Origin: Chiridota heheva
Taxonomy: Eukaryota; Echinodermata; Holothuroidea; Apodida; Chiridotidae
DNA length: 64,000 nt
Direction: 5' to 3'
NCBI GenBank assembly: GCA_020152595.1
Contig: JAIGNY010001834.1
Location: forward strand, 342,501 to 406,500
Each line of letters opens with the position of its first letter. The first letter of the stretch is position 1. The position numbers and the translations under genes were made by a program. The notes beneath the pieces are model-generated. The model was not told the DNA's origin and made no database searches. It saw nothing but the letters and a program-made list of their open reading frames with translations. Shown here one piece after another: positions 48,601 to 53,395 of the stretch.

Positions 48601-49811
48601 CAGCTTGTATAAACTATTTTATAGCAGGTTTAATTAGCATTGGTTTATCACGAGCCCATGGAGCTTTCTCACCTCACATTTGACTAGCCTGACTGAACTT
48701 TCTACAAGCCCTTTTCTTGACGTCTCACATAAACATACAGGAATCATTCTGAATATATGACTAGCCTGATGGAGTGATTGAAATGCTGCTAGCCCGTATG
48801 TAAAATCAAGTACATGTATCTCCGGGCTAGAGGGCTTTGCTAATTTCAACCTGCTAAATAAGCAGATTGTTTAGGCTTTGTGTACAAAAAACGCCATAGG
48901 TAATTTCACCCTCATTTTCTGCTTAGGTATGATTGTATAACGTGACTTGTAAGGTATAGCAAGGAGATGGTGAAATGGGATATGGCTTTCGTACAGTAGG
49001 TATTGCAGACGTATTGTAGATCAGTCATGTTATACAACTTCACAGGATCTGTACATGTACGATTTTTGCATAAATTTGTTAGTGTATGTAACATATCTGA
49101 AATATACATGGATTTATATCAAATCTGTCACCCACACAGCCCCACCACTGCCAACTCCACCATTCAACCACACACTAACCTCCTCAGGCATAACTCCACC
49201 TAACTTTCACATTTGCATCATGTTTCATTAATTTGAACCTTTCTGACACAATTTTGCTATGCTGAGCGAGGTCCCCCCTTTTCAATTTGGTCCAACAAAA
49301 ATTACACTTTACCCTTGTCGGACTGAAATTGAGGGAAGCACAGGTCCCCTCTCCAATCCCATTCTACCAGGGTTACACTTAACCATGTTCAGACTGAAAT
49401 TAAGTGAAGCTCAGGTCTCTTTCCAGTCCTGTCCTACCAGGGTTACACGTAACCCTTGTTGGACTGAAATTAAGTGAAGCATATGTTCCATTTTCTGGTC
49501 CTGCATGGTCCAACAAGGGTTACACTTAACAATTGCAGGACTGAAATTGTGAGTGATGGGCAGGTCCCTTCCACTCCCCCCGGTCAACAAAGGTTACATT
49601 TTCCAATTTGACCCCTACCCACACCACCCTTTACAACACTACTCATCAAACATTTTGTCAATCTTTTCTCTTTTTCTCCCAGACAAAAGTCACAGGAGCC
49701 CCGAAAGAGTCAACTTTTGACGAAGCCCTGCAAGAAAGCTCGGTTGAATCTGGAAAAGACCTTCTGGACTCACCGACCACTGACAACATTCCACTTAACT
49801 CAGACTCCTAG
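15853..49811 (+). CDS. TPD52: Tumor protein D52 family gene (spliced, six coding exons proposed)
   Basis: Proposed spliced coding region: 15853-16267, 23619-23752, 28311-28459, 31367-31426 (cassette), 47710-47872, 49683-49811. All junctions have GT donors, AG acceptors and compatible phases (1, 0, 2, 2, 0). The conceptual product is 349 residues with the cassette and 329 without. The core of about 210 residues matches the family's usual size. A coiled coil lies at about residues 171-209 and is followed by the family signature EIKRRLGI. A conserved C-terminal half has AAFSSFGSVVSRKL and TFKSFEEKV, corresponding to the human SAAFSSVGS and SPTFKSFEEKV blocks. Family knowledge: D52 proteins form homo- and heteromers through the coiled coil and act in vesicle trafficking and exocytosis on small intracellular vesicles. 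The core assignment is strong. The first exon is inferred from ORF and phase only. The gene spans at least 34 kb because introns are loaded with repeats. Confidence 0.9.
16598..17300. mobile_element. Fold-back element family, copy B (in intron 1)
   Basis: Starts TTAAAGGATTAGTCCTGGGG and shows the left arm (CTTCAAAAGAAACGAATTGG, TTTAAGGAGATATTCAAGTT) and the inverted right arm (CTCCTCAACAGAATTAGA, CTTCCTTCACCATTTTGT). Several internal stretches occur twice in opposite orientation (ACTAGTCTGATTTCAG near 16880-16897 and CTGAAATCAGACTAG near 16962). It lies in the proposed intron and would form a pre-mRNA hairpin. Confidence 0.75.
17301..17967. other. Intron 1 sequence, nothing recognised
   Basis: AT-rich with a G run at 17402-17424. 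No gene or mobile-element termini seen. Confidence 0.35.
17968..18360. repeat. C-rich 18-bp minisatellite, about 21 copies
   Basis: Unit GTGCCCCCTCCCAGGTAC with substitutions and single-base deletions. All three frames on both strands are open over long distances, producing artefactual proline/cysteine/arginine-rich ORFs. It lies in intron 1. Confidence 0.95.
18458..18618. mobile_element. Short TIR element (AAAGGAGCAC family), 161 bp
   Basis: Inverted ends: left AAAGGAGCACTAGACCGAAA, right TTTCGGTTTAGTGCTCCTTT, with about 26 of 28 bp matching. The outer AAAGGAGC terminus is shared with 28528-28675, 51256-52493 and 57310-58125. The short copies appear to be internal-deletion derivatives. Confidence 0.8.
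18737..18842. repeat. TA / CATA microsatellite
   Basis: (TA)n followed by (CATA)n and again TATATATA, in intron 1. Confidence 0.95.
18843..20105. other. Intron 1, AT-rich, nothing recognised
   Basis: No open frame of interest. A loosely repeated GAAAATTTTGAAG / CAATTGTTTTGA pattern around 19060-19330 may be an old degenerate repeat. Confidence 0.35.
20106..20816. mobile_element. Putative hAT-like non-autonomous element, 695 bp
   Basis: 20114-20808 starts CAGTGGTGTATTTAG and ends CTGAATATGCCACTG, an imperfect inverted terminus. Candidate 8-bp duplications are TGGTGACA (20106-20113) and AGGTGATA (20809-20816), matching at six of eight. The interior is a series of TTTTCTTCAATTTCCTTCAT-like repeats. 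A similar interior is seen near 43620-43730. Confidence 0.6.
20817..21468. other. Intron 1, nothing recognised
   Basis: No gene and no clear element boundary. The ORF at 20870-21067 carries no motif. Confidence 0.35.
21469..21577. mobile_element. piggyBac-like MITE, first twin (101 bp)
   Basis: TTAA at 21469-21472 and 21574-21577 enclose CCCTTACTCTACCA...TGGTAGAGTAAGGG. It contains GGCGATAATATCGCC near the right end and a GC-rich core (GGAGGCGGGGCCAGAGACGG). It differs from the twin at 21718 by one base. Confidence 0.88.
21714..21822. mobile_element. piggyBac-like MITE, second twin (101 bp)
   Basis: TTAA at 21714-21717 and 21819-21822 with identical termini and orientation to the first twin, 245 bp downstream. 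The 136-bp spacer is unusually GC-rich. Both the spacer and the right flank contain a TCCTCTGT word, so a duplication of element plus flank is possible. Confidence 0.88.
21823..22149. other. Intron 1, nothing recognised
   Basis: AT-rich sequence without features. Confidence 0.35.
22150..22225 (+). repeat. SINE tail fragment ending in (CAAA)n
   Basis: CGTGATGCCGTTAAGCCC followed by TCATTAAACAAACAAACAAAC. The GTTAAGCC core also occurs in the longer SINE copies at 23838-24070 and 47951-48270, and in a fragment at 31720-31760. Confidence 0.6.
22388..22510 (+). repeat. tRNA-derived SINE, copy S1
   Basis: A-box-like GTGGCTCAGTGTTAG and B-box-like GGGTTTGATTCC (consensus GGTTCGANTCC) are spaced as in a tRNA promoter, followed by an unrelated AT-rich body. 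Not a functional tRNA because cloverleaf pairing is not maintained. Confidence 0.6.
22511..22904. other. Intron 1, nothing recognised
   Basis: AT-rich. No feature supported. Confidence 0.35.
22927..23372. mobile_element. hAT-like non-autonomous element carrying a minisatellite
   Basis: The element at 22935-23364 starts TAGTGGCGGTGCT and ends GGCACCGCCACTG. It is flanked by 8-bp near-duplications CAATCTCA (22927-22934) and CAAGCTCA (23365-23372). Inside is a G run (22951-22962) and a 30-bp tandem array. Confidence 0.8.
23061..23347. repeat. 30-bp minisatellite, about 9 copies
   Basis: Unit words are CTCTCGTGCCCCCATGAGAC and AAAACTGTAC. Single-base gains in the C run and one 3-base loss are visible. 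It lies inside the hAT-like element at 22935-23364. Confidence 0.95.
23619..23752 (+). CDS. TPD52: TPD52-like exon 2: Ser/Pro-rich segment and start of coiled coil
   Basis: The acceptor is TTTTGTGCAG ending at 23618 and the donor GTAACA at 23753. The exon starts with two bases of a split codon and then encodes 44 residues. There is a Ser/Thr/Pro-rich stretch (EPLSSPDTPLFDNSPASTPT, several S/T-P sites) and then DEEERKKLQDELVE, the opening heptads of the D52 coiled coil. It aligns with human EEEQEELRRELAKVEEEI. The S/T-P sites are candidate proline-directed phosphorylation sites by inference. It joins exon 3 in phase 0 (ELVE|VETDI). A SINE copy starts about 85 bases downstream. Confidence 0.9.
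23838..24070 (+). repeat. tRNA-derived SINE, copy S3 (near exon 2)
   Basis: A-box-like TAGCTTAGTAGAGTGC, B-box-like GGGTTCAAGCC, then a body with CGCCATCCTTCGGAGGGGG, GTTAAGCCGTCAGTC, ACCTGGTTCT and CGAAAAGAGAAT. The body is shared with the copy at 47951-48270. It begins 85 bp after the exon 2 donor. Confidence 0.72.
24071..24617. other. Intron 2, nothing recognised
   Basis: AT-rich. TTTCATCATATTTCATCATA is duplicated at 24233-24252. Confidence 0.35.
24618..24682. repeat. (TA)n microsatellite at a LINE end
   Basis: About 30 TA units with one interruption. It directly abuts the 3' side of the minus-strand LINE that follows. Confidence 0.95.
24690..26540 (-). mobile_element. CR1/L2-like LINE, degraded, endonuclease plus RT
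   Basis: Read on the minus strand from 26540 downward. Endonuclease motifs: TETWL (26479-26493), GDFNIE (26162-26179) and SDHLPIY (25958-25978), the last being the typical APE catalytic SDH. Linker: NYFTTIGPNLA (about 25380-25412). RT region: SAPGIDNIPVNILQENSL, GLFPEHLKLARVTPVFKSDD, NYRSISVLSAFSKIF, then VDLPKAFNAV and HYGIKGIAHDWF (about 24740-24840). It lacks the YADD box and everything beyond, so it is 3' truncated at the TA microsatellite. Many stops and frameshifts make it inactive. The domain order and motifs fit the CR1/L2 group. It sits antisense in intron 2. Confidence 0.88.
26541..27094. other. Intron 2, nothing recognised
   Basis: May include the 5' part of the preceding LINE, but no motif is readable. 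Confidence 0.35.
27095..27620. repeat. 22-bp minisatellite, about 23 copies
   Basis: Unit GATAAACATGATCGGGAGAG plus GG. The distal half (27370-27612) is nearly perfect and the proximal part more divergent, so homogenisation is polar. Open frames on the minus strand (repeating SPDHVYPL) are artefacts. Confidence 0.95.
27621..28310. other. Intron 2, distal part
   Basis: 27690-27750 has G-rich and C-rich blocks (AGGGTGGGGGAAT, CTTGCCCCTCCCTCTTGCC) that resemble the edge of a TE like that at 22935-23364, but no left partner was found. The remainder is AT-rich. Confidence 0.35.
28311..28459 (+). CDS. TPD52: TPD52-like exon 3: coiled coil and EIKRRLGI signature
   Basis: The acceptor is TTGTTTTATAG ending at 28310 and the donor GTAAGT at 28460. 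It encodes 49 residues plus two bases: the rest of the leucine-rich coiled coil (VETDILALKQTLQAKQLKSK) and EIKRRLGITPMGEMKEK, matching human AEIKRKLGINSLQELKQN. The Trp of the downstream KSSWGSM aligns with the conserved Trp of GWQDV. This is the dimerisation module of the family and the firmest evidence for the gene. It ends in phase 2 with GC, which makes Ala whether the next exon is the cassette (T) or the constitutive exon (G). Confidence 0.97.
28528..28675. mobile_element. Short TIR element (AAAGGAGC family), 148 bp, in intron 3
   Basis: Starts TTAAAGGAGCACTGGG and ends CCAGCTCCTTTAA. It contains ATTCTTGAGACTCGAGAAA and ACACCCTCATTTTTC, recalling the end of the long element at 57310-58125 in either orientation. 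It lies 68 bp downstream of exon 3. Confidence 0.78.
28676..29302. other. Intron 3, nothing recognised
   Basis: Overlapping short ORFs on both strands have no motifs. Confidence 0.35.
29303..29695. mobile_element. hAT-like MITE, 377 bp
   Basis: The element at 29311-29687 starts TAGGGCTGTCAGATTTACGA and ends ATCGTAACAGCCCTA. It is flanked by TAAGCAAG (29303-29310) and TAAGCAAA (29688-29695), a 7/8 match. Internal palindromic AATGATAATCATTAT is near the right end. TAGGGCTGT termini and 8-bp duplication are typical of hAT. Confidence 0.85.
29896..30151. repeat. Dispersed repeat R4, copy 2 (inverted to copy 1)
   Basis: Carries the reverse complement of 12951-13105: GGGGCATTAATAATATGCCC, TGTGCATCAGATAGAGGC, CGATTTTGGCCAAAATCGG and GAAAGCGGAGGTAC. 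About 95 bp absent from copy 1 lie between the two hairpin motifs. Confidence 0.8.
30196..30786. mobile_element. hAT-like element, 575 bp
   Basis: 30204-30778 starts TAGTGCTGTTAACGATGAGC and ends GCAAATCAACAGCACAAC, imperfectly inverted. Candidate duplications are TTTTCTTT (30196-30203) and TGTTCTTT (30779-30786). The left end shares GCTCGCA, CTTGTA and TAATCG words with the element at 36048, so they may be one family. Confidence 0.6.
30787..31366. other. Intron 3, distal part
   Basis: An inverted pair GGGCCATTCCACAGTC / GACTGCGGAATGGCCC lies at 30961-31008 and could form a hairpin. It may be a small MITE. The acceptor tract precedes the cassette exon. Confidence 0.45.
31367..31426 (+). CDS. 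TPD52: TPD52-like cassette exon (20 residues, in phase)
   Basis: The exon is 60 nt. The acceptor is TCAATCAACAG ending at 31366 and the donor GTAAGT at 31427. It reads FQSTSTKFKEWNEAITHSD with split Ala and Thr codons at the ends, matching the human D54 linker YVKTSEKLGEWNEKVTQSD. Its length is a multiple of three and both flanking introns are phase 2. Inclusion gives ...HSDTYNKTK and skipping gives ...SNAYNKTK, the latter equivalent to human TSAYKKTSE. Vertebrate D52-family transcripts are known to be alternatively spliced in this linker. A nearby CAG at 31371-31373 would break the frame, so the upstream acceptor was chosen. Confidence 0.88.
31427..32370. other. Intron 4, proximal part
   Basis: Contains a SINE-tail fragment (GTAGTGCCATTAAGCC, 31720-31760) and an A-rich AAAG tract at 31918-31948. 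No gene seen. Confidence 0.45.
32371..32922. repeat. About 28-bp minisatellite, about 20 copies
   Basis: Unit words are CCCACCCACAACCTGCTGTG and TTTGTA. Variation is TGTGTGT versus TGTTTGT and length of the C run. The 3' units add ATAAA and a degenerate edge. All six frames are open over long stretches, so the long ORFs here (up to 202 codons) are not genes. Confidence 0.95.
33100..33960. mobile_element. Possible TIR element (CGACAAATCGCC ends)
   Basis: TTCGACAAATCGCC at 33109-33122 and its complement GGCGATTTGTCGAA at 33939-33952. Each is followed inward by diverged TGTCCGG/GCCCGG/GGCAAG words for about 80 bp. The interior is AT-rich without a recognisable transposase. It may instead be two separate inverted copies of one short repeat. 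Confidence 0.5.
36048..37076. mobile_element. hAT-like element inserted in the DIRS element, 1029 bp
   Basis: Starts TAGGGCTGTGACTGTTTAG and ends CTAAACGTTCACAGCTCTA, inverted termini matching at about 16 of 19. Subterminal palindrome GTGTACATGCTACACG on the left and GTGTACACG repeats on the right. Composition drops sharply to AT-rich inside and the GC-rich DIRS resumes after 37085. The flanks GTAGGGAG and CCTATGCC do not match, so either the duplication has decayed or one end is rearranged. Confidence 0.75.
38321..38460. repeat. Perfect 70-bp tandem duplication inside the DIRS element
   Basis: 38321-38390 and 38391-38460 are identical (CCAGTGTGGTGGATATTGTT... to ...AAGGTCTGTCC). 70 is not divisible by three, so the duplication shifts the frame between RT and RNase H. 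No differences between copies means it is recent or recently homogenised. Confidence 0.97.
39476..39894. other. Intron 4, nothing recognised
   Basis: AT-rich. No feature supported. Confidence 0.35.
39895..40079. mobile_element. hAT-like MITE, 169 bp, perfect 8-bp target duplication
   Basis: The element at 39903-40071 starts CAGTGGCATAGCTAGGGCCC and ends CTTAGTCACACCCCTG. It is flanked by CCCACAAT at 39895-39902 and 40072-40079. It is rich in G and C runs. The CAGTGGCxTAGC terminus is widespread in marine animal hAT elements. Confidence 0.85.
40080..40474. other. Intron 4, nothing recognised
   Basis: AT-rich spacer. The ORF at 40130-40339 has no motif. Confidence 0.35.
40851..41935. repeat. 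70-bp satellite, about 16 copies, with a 210-bp higher-order repeat
   Basis: Unit words are GTAACACCTGTCACAAATTA, TGTGACATGAAATTACCTAC and ATTACAAACCTCTGG. Each unit has the imperfect palindrome TGTCACAAATTATGTGACA. 40981-41190 recurs base for base at 41191-41400, i.e. a three-unit higher-order block. Isolated TAACACCCGTCACA words outside the array (40682, 42318, 42343) are divergent outliers. Confidence 0.95.
41936..43058. other. Intron 4, mostly unremarkable
   Basis: AT-rich. Contains outlying GTAACACCCGTCAC words near 42318-42350 and a T run followed by a G run at 42778-42807. No gene seen. Confidence 0.4.
43059..43429. repeat. 82-bp hairpin-array satellite, about 4.5 units
   Basis: Unit starts at 43060, 43142, 43222, 43304 and 43386. 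Each unit holds GGGCCATTCTCTGGTCGG and, inverted, CAGAGAATGGCCCCAGTGG, so complementary arms alternate along the array. A second smaller dyad, AGTGGACCCCTGGGGTC, lies between. Strong cruciform or hairpin potential. Confidence 0.93.
43430..44130. other. Intron 4, nothing clear
   Basis: 43620-43730 resembles the TTTTCTTCATTTTAGAGAAA-type interior of the element at 20114-20808, so an old related copy may span about 43530-43870. No gene seen. Confidence 0.4.
44131..44790. repeat. 24-bp palindrome satellite, about 27 copies
   Basis: Unit TAGGATCATGATCCTAGTTG plus AGGG, in which TAGGATCATGATCCTA is a perfect 16-bp palindrome. Variants: GAGGCAGG, CTTGGAGTAGG and point changes in the dyad (GGATCGTGATCC, ATGATCTTAG, GGATTATGATCC). 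Being 24 bp and near-symmetric, it reads as an eight-residue repeat on both strands (ILVEGRIM and ILPSTRIM), which are artefacts. Confidence 0.97.
44791..46392. other. Intron 4, nothing recognised
   Basis: A loosely repeated TTTCCTCAGAAATGTTAAAG pattern occupies 45540-45690. Around 44850-44930 an inverted pair GATCTGCGATCATGTTTG / AACATGATCGCAGAAC is present. No gene. Confidence 0.4.
46393..47340. repeat. G-rich minisatellite, about 950 bp
   Basis: Imperfect units of GGGATGCCATGTGGGACAT with variable spacers (AGGGT, ATGGT, GGAT). Same unit type as 6030-6240, 40 kb away. Many spurious His/Met/Cys-rich ORFs on both strands. Confidence 0.93.
47341..47709. other. Intron 4, distal end with exon 5 acceptor
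   Basis: AT-rich. Ends in TTTTCTCTTTGTTTTATAAA before the CAG acceptor at 47707-47709. Confidence 0.6.
47710..47872 (+). CDS. TPD52: TPD52-like exon 5: conserved SFGSVVSRKL / TFKSFEEKV block
   Basis: The acceptor is ATAAACTGCAG ending at 47709 and the donor GTGAGT at 47873. The first base closes the split codon and 54 residues follow (YNKTKVGLQTASQKTGAAFS, SFGSVVSRKLSEVKESNTFK, SFEEKVSTAASSVK), aligned along the whole length with human D52/D54 YKKTQETLSQAGQKTSAALS and following blocks. In D54 this half is known to carry amphipathic helices that bind small, highly curved vesicles. The same patterning (AAFSSFGSVVSRKL) is visible here. The preceding intron is 16.3 kb, the largest in the gene. 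Confidence 0.96.
47951..48270 (+). repeat. tRNA-derived SINE, copy S4
   Basis: A-box-like TGAGTCGGCTGAGCGACTGA and B-box-like AGGTTTAAGTCC, then the body shared with S3: CACCATCCTTCAGAGGGGAT, AAAGCCGTCAGTCCCAG, TCTGGTTCT, CTCGAAAAGAGTAGG. It lies 78 bp after the exon 5 donor. Confidence 0.72.
48283..48520. repeat. Compound TCTA / ATGTGACTATC repeat
   Basis: (TCTA)n blocks alternate with ATGTGACTATC to form an about 20-24 bp higher unit, roughly 10 times. Confidence 0.95.
48521..49209. other. Intron 5, nothing recognised
   Basis: A TAGCCTGA word pair near 48685 and 48762 and GCTAGCCCG/CGGGCTAG at 48789-48831 hint at a degenerate inverted repeat. No gene. Confidence 0.35.
49260..49605. repeat. 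About 76-bp tandem repeat, 4.5 copies
   Basis: Each unit carries GACTGAAATTAAGTGAAGC, a CAGGTCCC(C/T)T stretch, a TCCTACCAG-like stretch and GGGTTACACTTAAC. Units are 75-80% alike by eye. It ends about 80 bp before the last exon's acceptor. Confidence 0.8.
49683..49811 (+). CDS. TPD52: TPD52-like last coding exon with stop
   Basis: The acceptor is a pyrimidine-rich tract (TCTCTTTTTCTCCCAG) ending at 49682 and the intron is phase 0. It encodes 42 residues: TKVTGAPKESTFDEALQESS and then an acidic Ser/Asp/Pro-rich tail ending NSDS, with TAG at 49809-49811. It corresponds to the variable human C-terminus after KSKVGGTKPAGGDFGEVL. The tail has D/E-S motifs that could be phosphorylated (inference). 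Confidence 0.93.
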   Translation, partial: TKVTGAPKESTFDEALQESSVESGKDLLDSPTTDNIPLNSDS

Positions 49812-50690
49812 AACAGTTTATATTGAATGCTTGGTGTATAAGGGTTTACGTGATAGATCAAAGGTCACTGTGAAAATTAATTAGCTTGAAGAAATGCACT
49901 GCTTTTTGTAACTTTGGTGATGTTCACAGTACAATCTGCTGATATCACTTTTGGTGAAGGGTTTATGTAAATTTAAACAAATTGCTTCATTGATGACATT
50001 TTTGAAGCTTTAAACTAATTATGAATTTCATGTGCATGCATCTCCTTTATTCCCCAACTGCCGTTTGTGGGTAATTTCGGGAGTTTAGTAAAACAAACAA
50101 TTGACCAACATTGACCTTTAATGTCACTCATGCACAGTAAATATAAATATTGAATAGATAAATTGTTTACAAAACTAATTAATCTCTGAACAATAAGTGC
50201 AGGTGGTATAGAAATGTGTTTTATAGCAAGGAGGACAGTGGGGATATCTGCATGATTTTTAAGCAGATGTACACGATATAAGGGAGACCATTATCCAAAT
50301 AATGGAAGAACCATATATTTGCTTATTTCTTGAAAGCTGATGTTGTGGGATTTGTAATTGTTTGAGTTTCAATGAGAGTGGCATGAGGCTTATAGGATGC
50401 TATCCCGTGATCCAAGTGTTTGCCAAAATGAAGGTGAAAAATACTTCTACTTGCCTCACATGCCTTACAAACTATATCGCTGACATGGGACACAGTTTAT
50501 TAAGTATTAAACTCAAAAGTATGCTGATATTTTCCCTAATAGTTTTAAGAGAGTGTTTTTTCCTTACTCATCAACTCAAGCACATATTTAAGCTAGTATT
50601 TATTTTAACTGTGATCTTTATTTTCAGAAATTTTATTACTTTCAAATTCTGAGGAATTTTAATAAAAAAAATTAAATGTTCTGTTGTGTG
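49812..50690 (+). other. TPD52: Probable 3' UTR with AATAAA at 50661
   Basis: AT-rich sequence after the stop with no further D52 homology. An AATAAA hexamer lies at 50661-50666 within AATTTTAATAAAAAAAATT. A later one lies at about 53674, so a longer UTR is possible. The ORF at 50362-50652 inside this stretch looks non-coding. Confidence 0.45.
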
Positions 50691-51255
50691 TTTTTTCTAA
50701 TTTAAAAGTTATGAAAAATTCAACAGAAATTTTTTTTCGCATGTAAAAAATTGAACTAAAGGAAATGTGAAAAGTGTTTTCTTTCTAGAATAACTTGTGT
50801 TTTTTTGATAAAATGCAAAAAAAAAAAAACTTTCTGTAGTTTGAATATAGAAATATTGGAAGCAGAAAATGTGAAAAGTTCATTGTCGCTTTAATAAGCC
50901 TCAGCATGCATGTGCAACTCTTCAGGCATATCAGGCAGAGCTTTGCAAGTGGTCTGCTGATATTTGTTTGGAATTGAAATACTGGTTTTTCACTCTTGCT
51001 TATTTATTTAGAGATGTATGCCAAAACGTTCTTACAAAAGGAGTATACATACTCTACATGATAATTAGAGCAGTTGGTGTTTCTGTGAACCAAAGCACTC
51101 TCATTGGTAGAAGTATTTGATGTTGATAAATCTGTATTTATTAAGAAAATATGTGTATCATATGCCTGAGGTGATTTGTGCATTAACTGAAAATGATTGA
51201 CACCAATTTCTCCTAAGGAAAGGTATTGCATGTAAGCAAAGATACTCAACTTGTT
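50691..51255. other. Downstream sequence, nothing recognised
   Basis: Poly-A runs at 50815-50830. No gene. Confidence 0.35.
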
Positions 51256-52493
51256 AAAGGAGCACTTGGTTGAAATGTGAGTGCATACTATTCTGGAGTC
51301 GAGTATATTTAAACACACTTTTCAGGTGATGGATGGTGGTACTGATAGGAATGTTCAAATTAACAATTATTGCCAATGATTTTCTTGATTGGTTTAGTGG
51401 TCAAGCATTTTCATCTTATATGAAAGGGAATTTCAAAAGAAACAAAATGGTGAAGAAAGCGTGTCAAAAATGTTATCCGTTAAGGAAGTATTCAAGTATA
51501 AAAGGTTTTGGATAATTTCTGTAAAAACGACTGAAATTAGACTTGTGATGTCACAGCCTCAGATTCCTCCGAGTCTTTATGTATTTTAAAGAAAGTTTAT
51601 TTAATTATTTTACTATTTAAATTATTTTTTCCTCAAACTTTCTTCAGGTGGTATATAATAATTACCCTTCCTAGATTCAGTTTGACTACTTTTTGACATA
51701 TCTAATGGTTTTTAAGCCACAAAATCACCGGACAAAATATGATAGAATCATAAAGAATTTGAGGAATCTGAGGCTATGACAGCACAATTAGTGATGTTGA
51801 TTTTGTAATTAATACACTAAATGATTAATCTCTAAAATTTGCGAGCGATTAGCAATTTAACTCAAAATGCACTAGCCTGGAAATTAGGTAGTCAATCCCC
51901 ATTTAGTTATTTTGTGGAACTACTGTACCTGTCTAACGCTGAATAGGGACTGACAAAAATGCTTCCTGTGATTCTCATTTCTAGGCAGCAAGAAGGAAAA
52001 AACACAATATAGCAAGGGATCTAGAAAAACAAAATTGTTTTAGCAATAAATAAAAGAAAGAGAAGAATTCAAAGAATTAATCGCATGATTGTACCTTTTA
52101 TTTTGTTATTGGTGCTAATGTGGTAGATTTGCAAATGTGATAGATTTGCGATTAATCTCTTTTGTTGGTTTAACTAAATGTTGAATAAGATTTGTAAGTG
52201 ATTAACGATTAATTGCTAATCGTCAACAATTCTTAATCACAACTAGTATGATTTTAGTCGTTTCTACACAAATGATACCAAACTTTAAACTTAAATATCT
52301 CCTTAACGGCTTAAGATTGTGAATGCTTTCTTCACCATTTTGTTTCTTTTGAAGTTGGTTTTTTTTTTTTTTTTTTTTATGATATAAACATGCTTGACCA
52401 TTACTAATTTCTTAAGTAAGAGTTTTAAAGGCATGAGTATCAAAATAAGACTTGTTTTATTTCTTAATCTACTTTTCGACCGAGAGCCCCTTT
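51256..52493. mobile_element. Fold-back TIR element, copy C, with a nested hAT-like insertion
   Basis: Outer ends AAAGGAGCACTTGGTTG and CGACCGAGAGCCCCTTT. Left arm: TTTCAAAAGAAACAAAATGG and CACAGCCTCAGATTCCTC. Right arm, inverted: GAGGAATCTGAGGCTATGAC (51764-51783), CTCCTTAACGG and CACCATTTTGTTTCTTTTGA. Between the right-arm pieces lies an insertion at 51793-52237. Confidence 0.8.
51783..52247. mobile_element. hAT-like element nested in copy C, 445 bp
   Basis: The insert 51793-52237 is flanked by CACAATTAGT (51783-51792) and CACAACTAGT (52238-52247), 9 of 10 matching. Subterminal GCGAGCGATTAGCAA on the left and ATTGCTAATCGTCAACAATT on the right are inverted GATTAGC motifs. Removing the insert restores an arm matching copies A, B and D (ACTAGT followed by GATTT(C/T)AG). 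Confidence 0.75.
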
Positions 52494-53206
52494 AATGTAT
52501 TATTAGAAGTCTAGGTATGAAAATTAACGCTAAGAATAGATAATGTGAATTCACTATCATATTGTTTATGGCCATCATAAGATAATACTCTAATCATATC
52601 CATCTTGACCTTTGACCTGCCAGCATGTGACATGTTTGAACGGTACTGTACTTTGTATTTATTATTGAGGACAACAGATATTGCTCGAATATAAATGTGA
52701 ACCTCTGTTCAAACTAATGTTACTGCTTTAGTAATAATTGAAGAGAAATGTTCTTTGTTTATTGATTGATTTAGAAGTTATTGATTGATTTAGAAGTTAT
52801 TGATTAATTTAGAAGTTATTGATTAATTTAGAAGTTATTGGTGAATTTCATTGTTTTAAAAAGAAACAATTGAAGAACTATTTTGAATTATTTTCTGCTT
52901 TAACAAAAGTGCCTAATAGATATTGCAGCATGTGCTACTCCTGATCCTAATCCTTGTGCATTTTGACTGATATGAAGTAAACTGATTATGTCAATGGTAT
53001 GTGCTGCACGTTTGTGTACTATATTACCATGTTTGAGATTTAGTCTTCACATACTTGAAACAGTGGTACCGAGAATTGTATTTTTGAAAAGAATTATGTT
53101 CTGAAAAGATGGGTCGTTAAATTCAATATGAAATTTGCTCGGTTTTTGGACTATTTTGATCAAGCCTCTTTTTGTGAAATGTTTGATGTAGTCAAGTTAA
53201 AGGTGT
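52494..53206. other. Downstream sequence
   Basis: A small tandem repeat, TTATTGATTGATTTAGAAG, four copies, at 52757-52835. Otherwise nothing recognised. Confidence 0.6.
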
Positions 53207-53395
53207 ATGCCTAGTTCAAGCTATGCCCCACACATTTCGTACCTCCCGCAGAGTGATGATAGTTTGGAGAAAATGGAGGTCATGCCTAGTTCAAGTCATG
53301 CCCCACACATTTCCTCCCTCCCGCATAGTGATGATAGTTTAAAGAAAATGGACGTCAAAGATTTTTTAAATTTTCGAATTTATTTTTCATTGTGA
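53207..53395 (+). CDS. Small ORF with an in-frame 23-residue duplication (doubtful gene)
   Basis: 62 codons made of two 69-bp direct repeats starting at about 53207 and 53282 (MPSSS(Y/H)APHIS followed by LPxSDDSLxKM). The repeat length keeps frame, and about half the differences would change residues. No homology recognised, no splice context seen. It may be an ordinary minisatellite pair in the extended 3' UTR of the TPD52-like gene. Confidence 0.2.
   Translation: MPSSSYAPHISYLPQSDDSLEKMEVMPSSSHAPHISSLPHSDDSLKKMDVKDFLNFRIYFSL

Noticed and set aside
50362..50652. 96-codon ORF downstream of the TPD52 stop
   Set aside because: Hydrophobic low-complexity end, no motif, overlaps the probable 3' UTR and polyadenylation signal.
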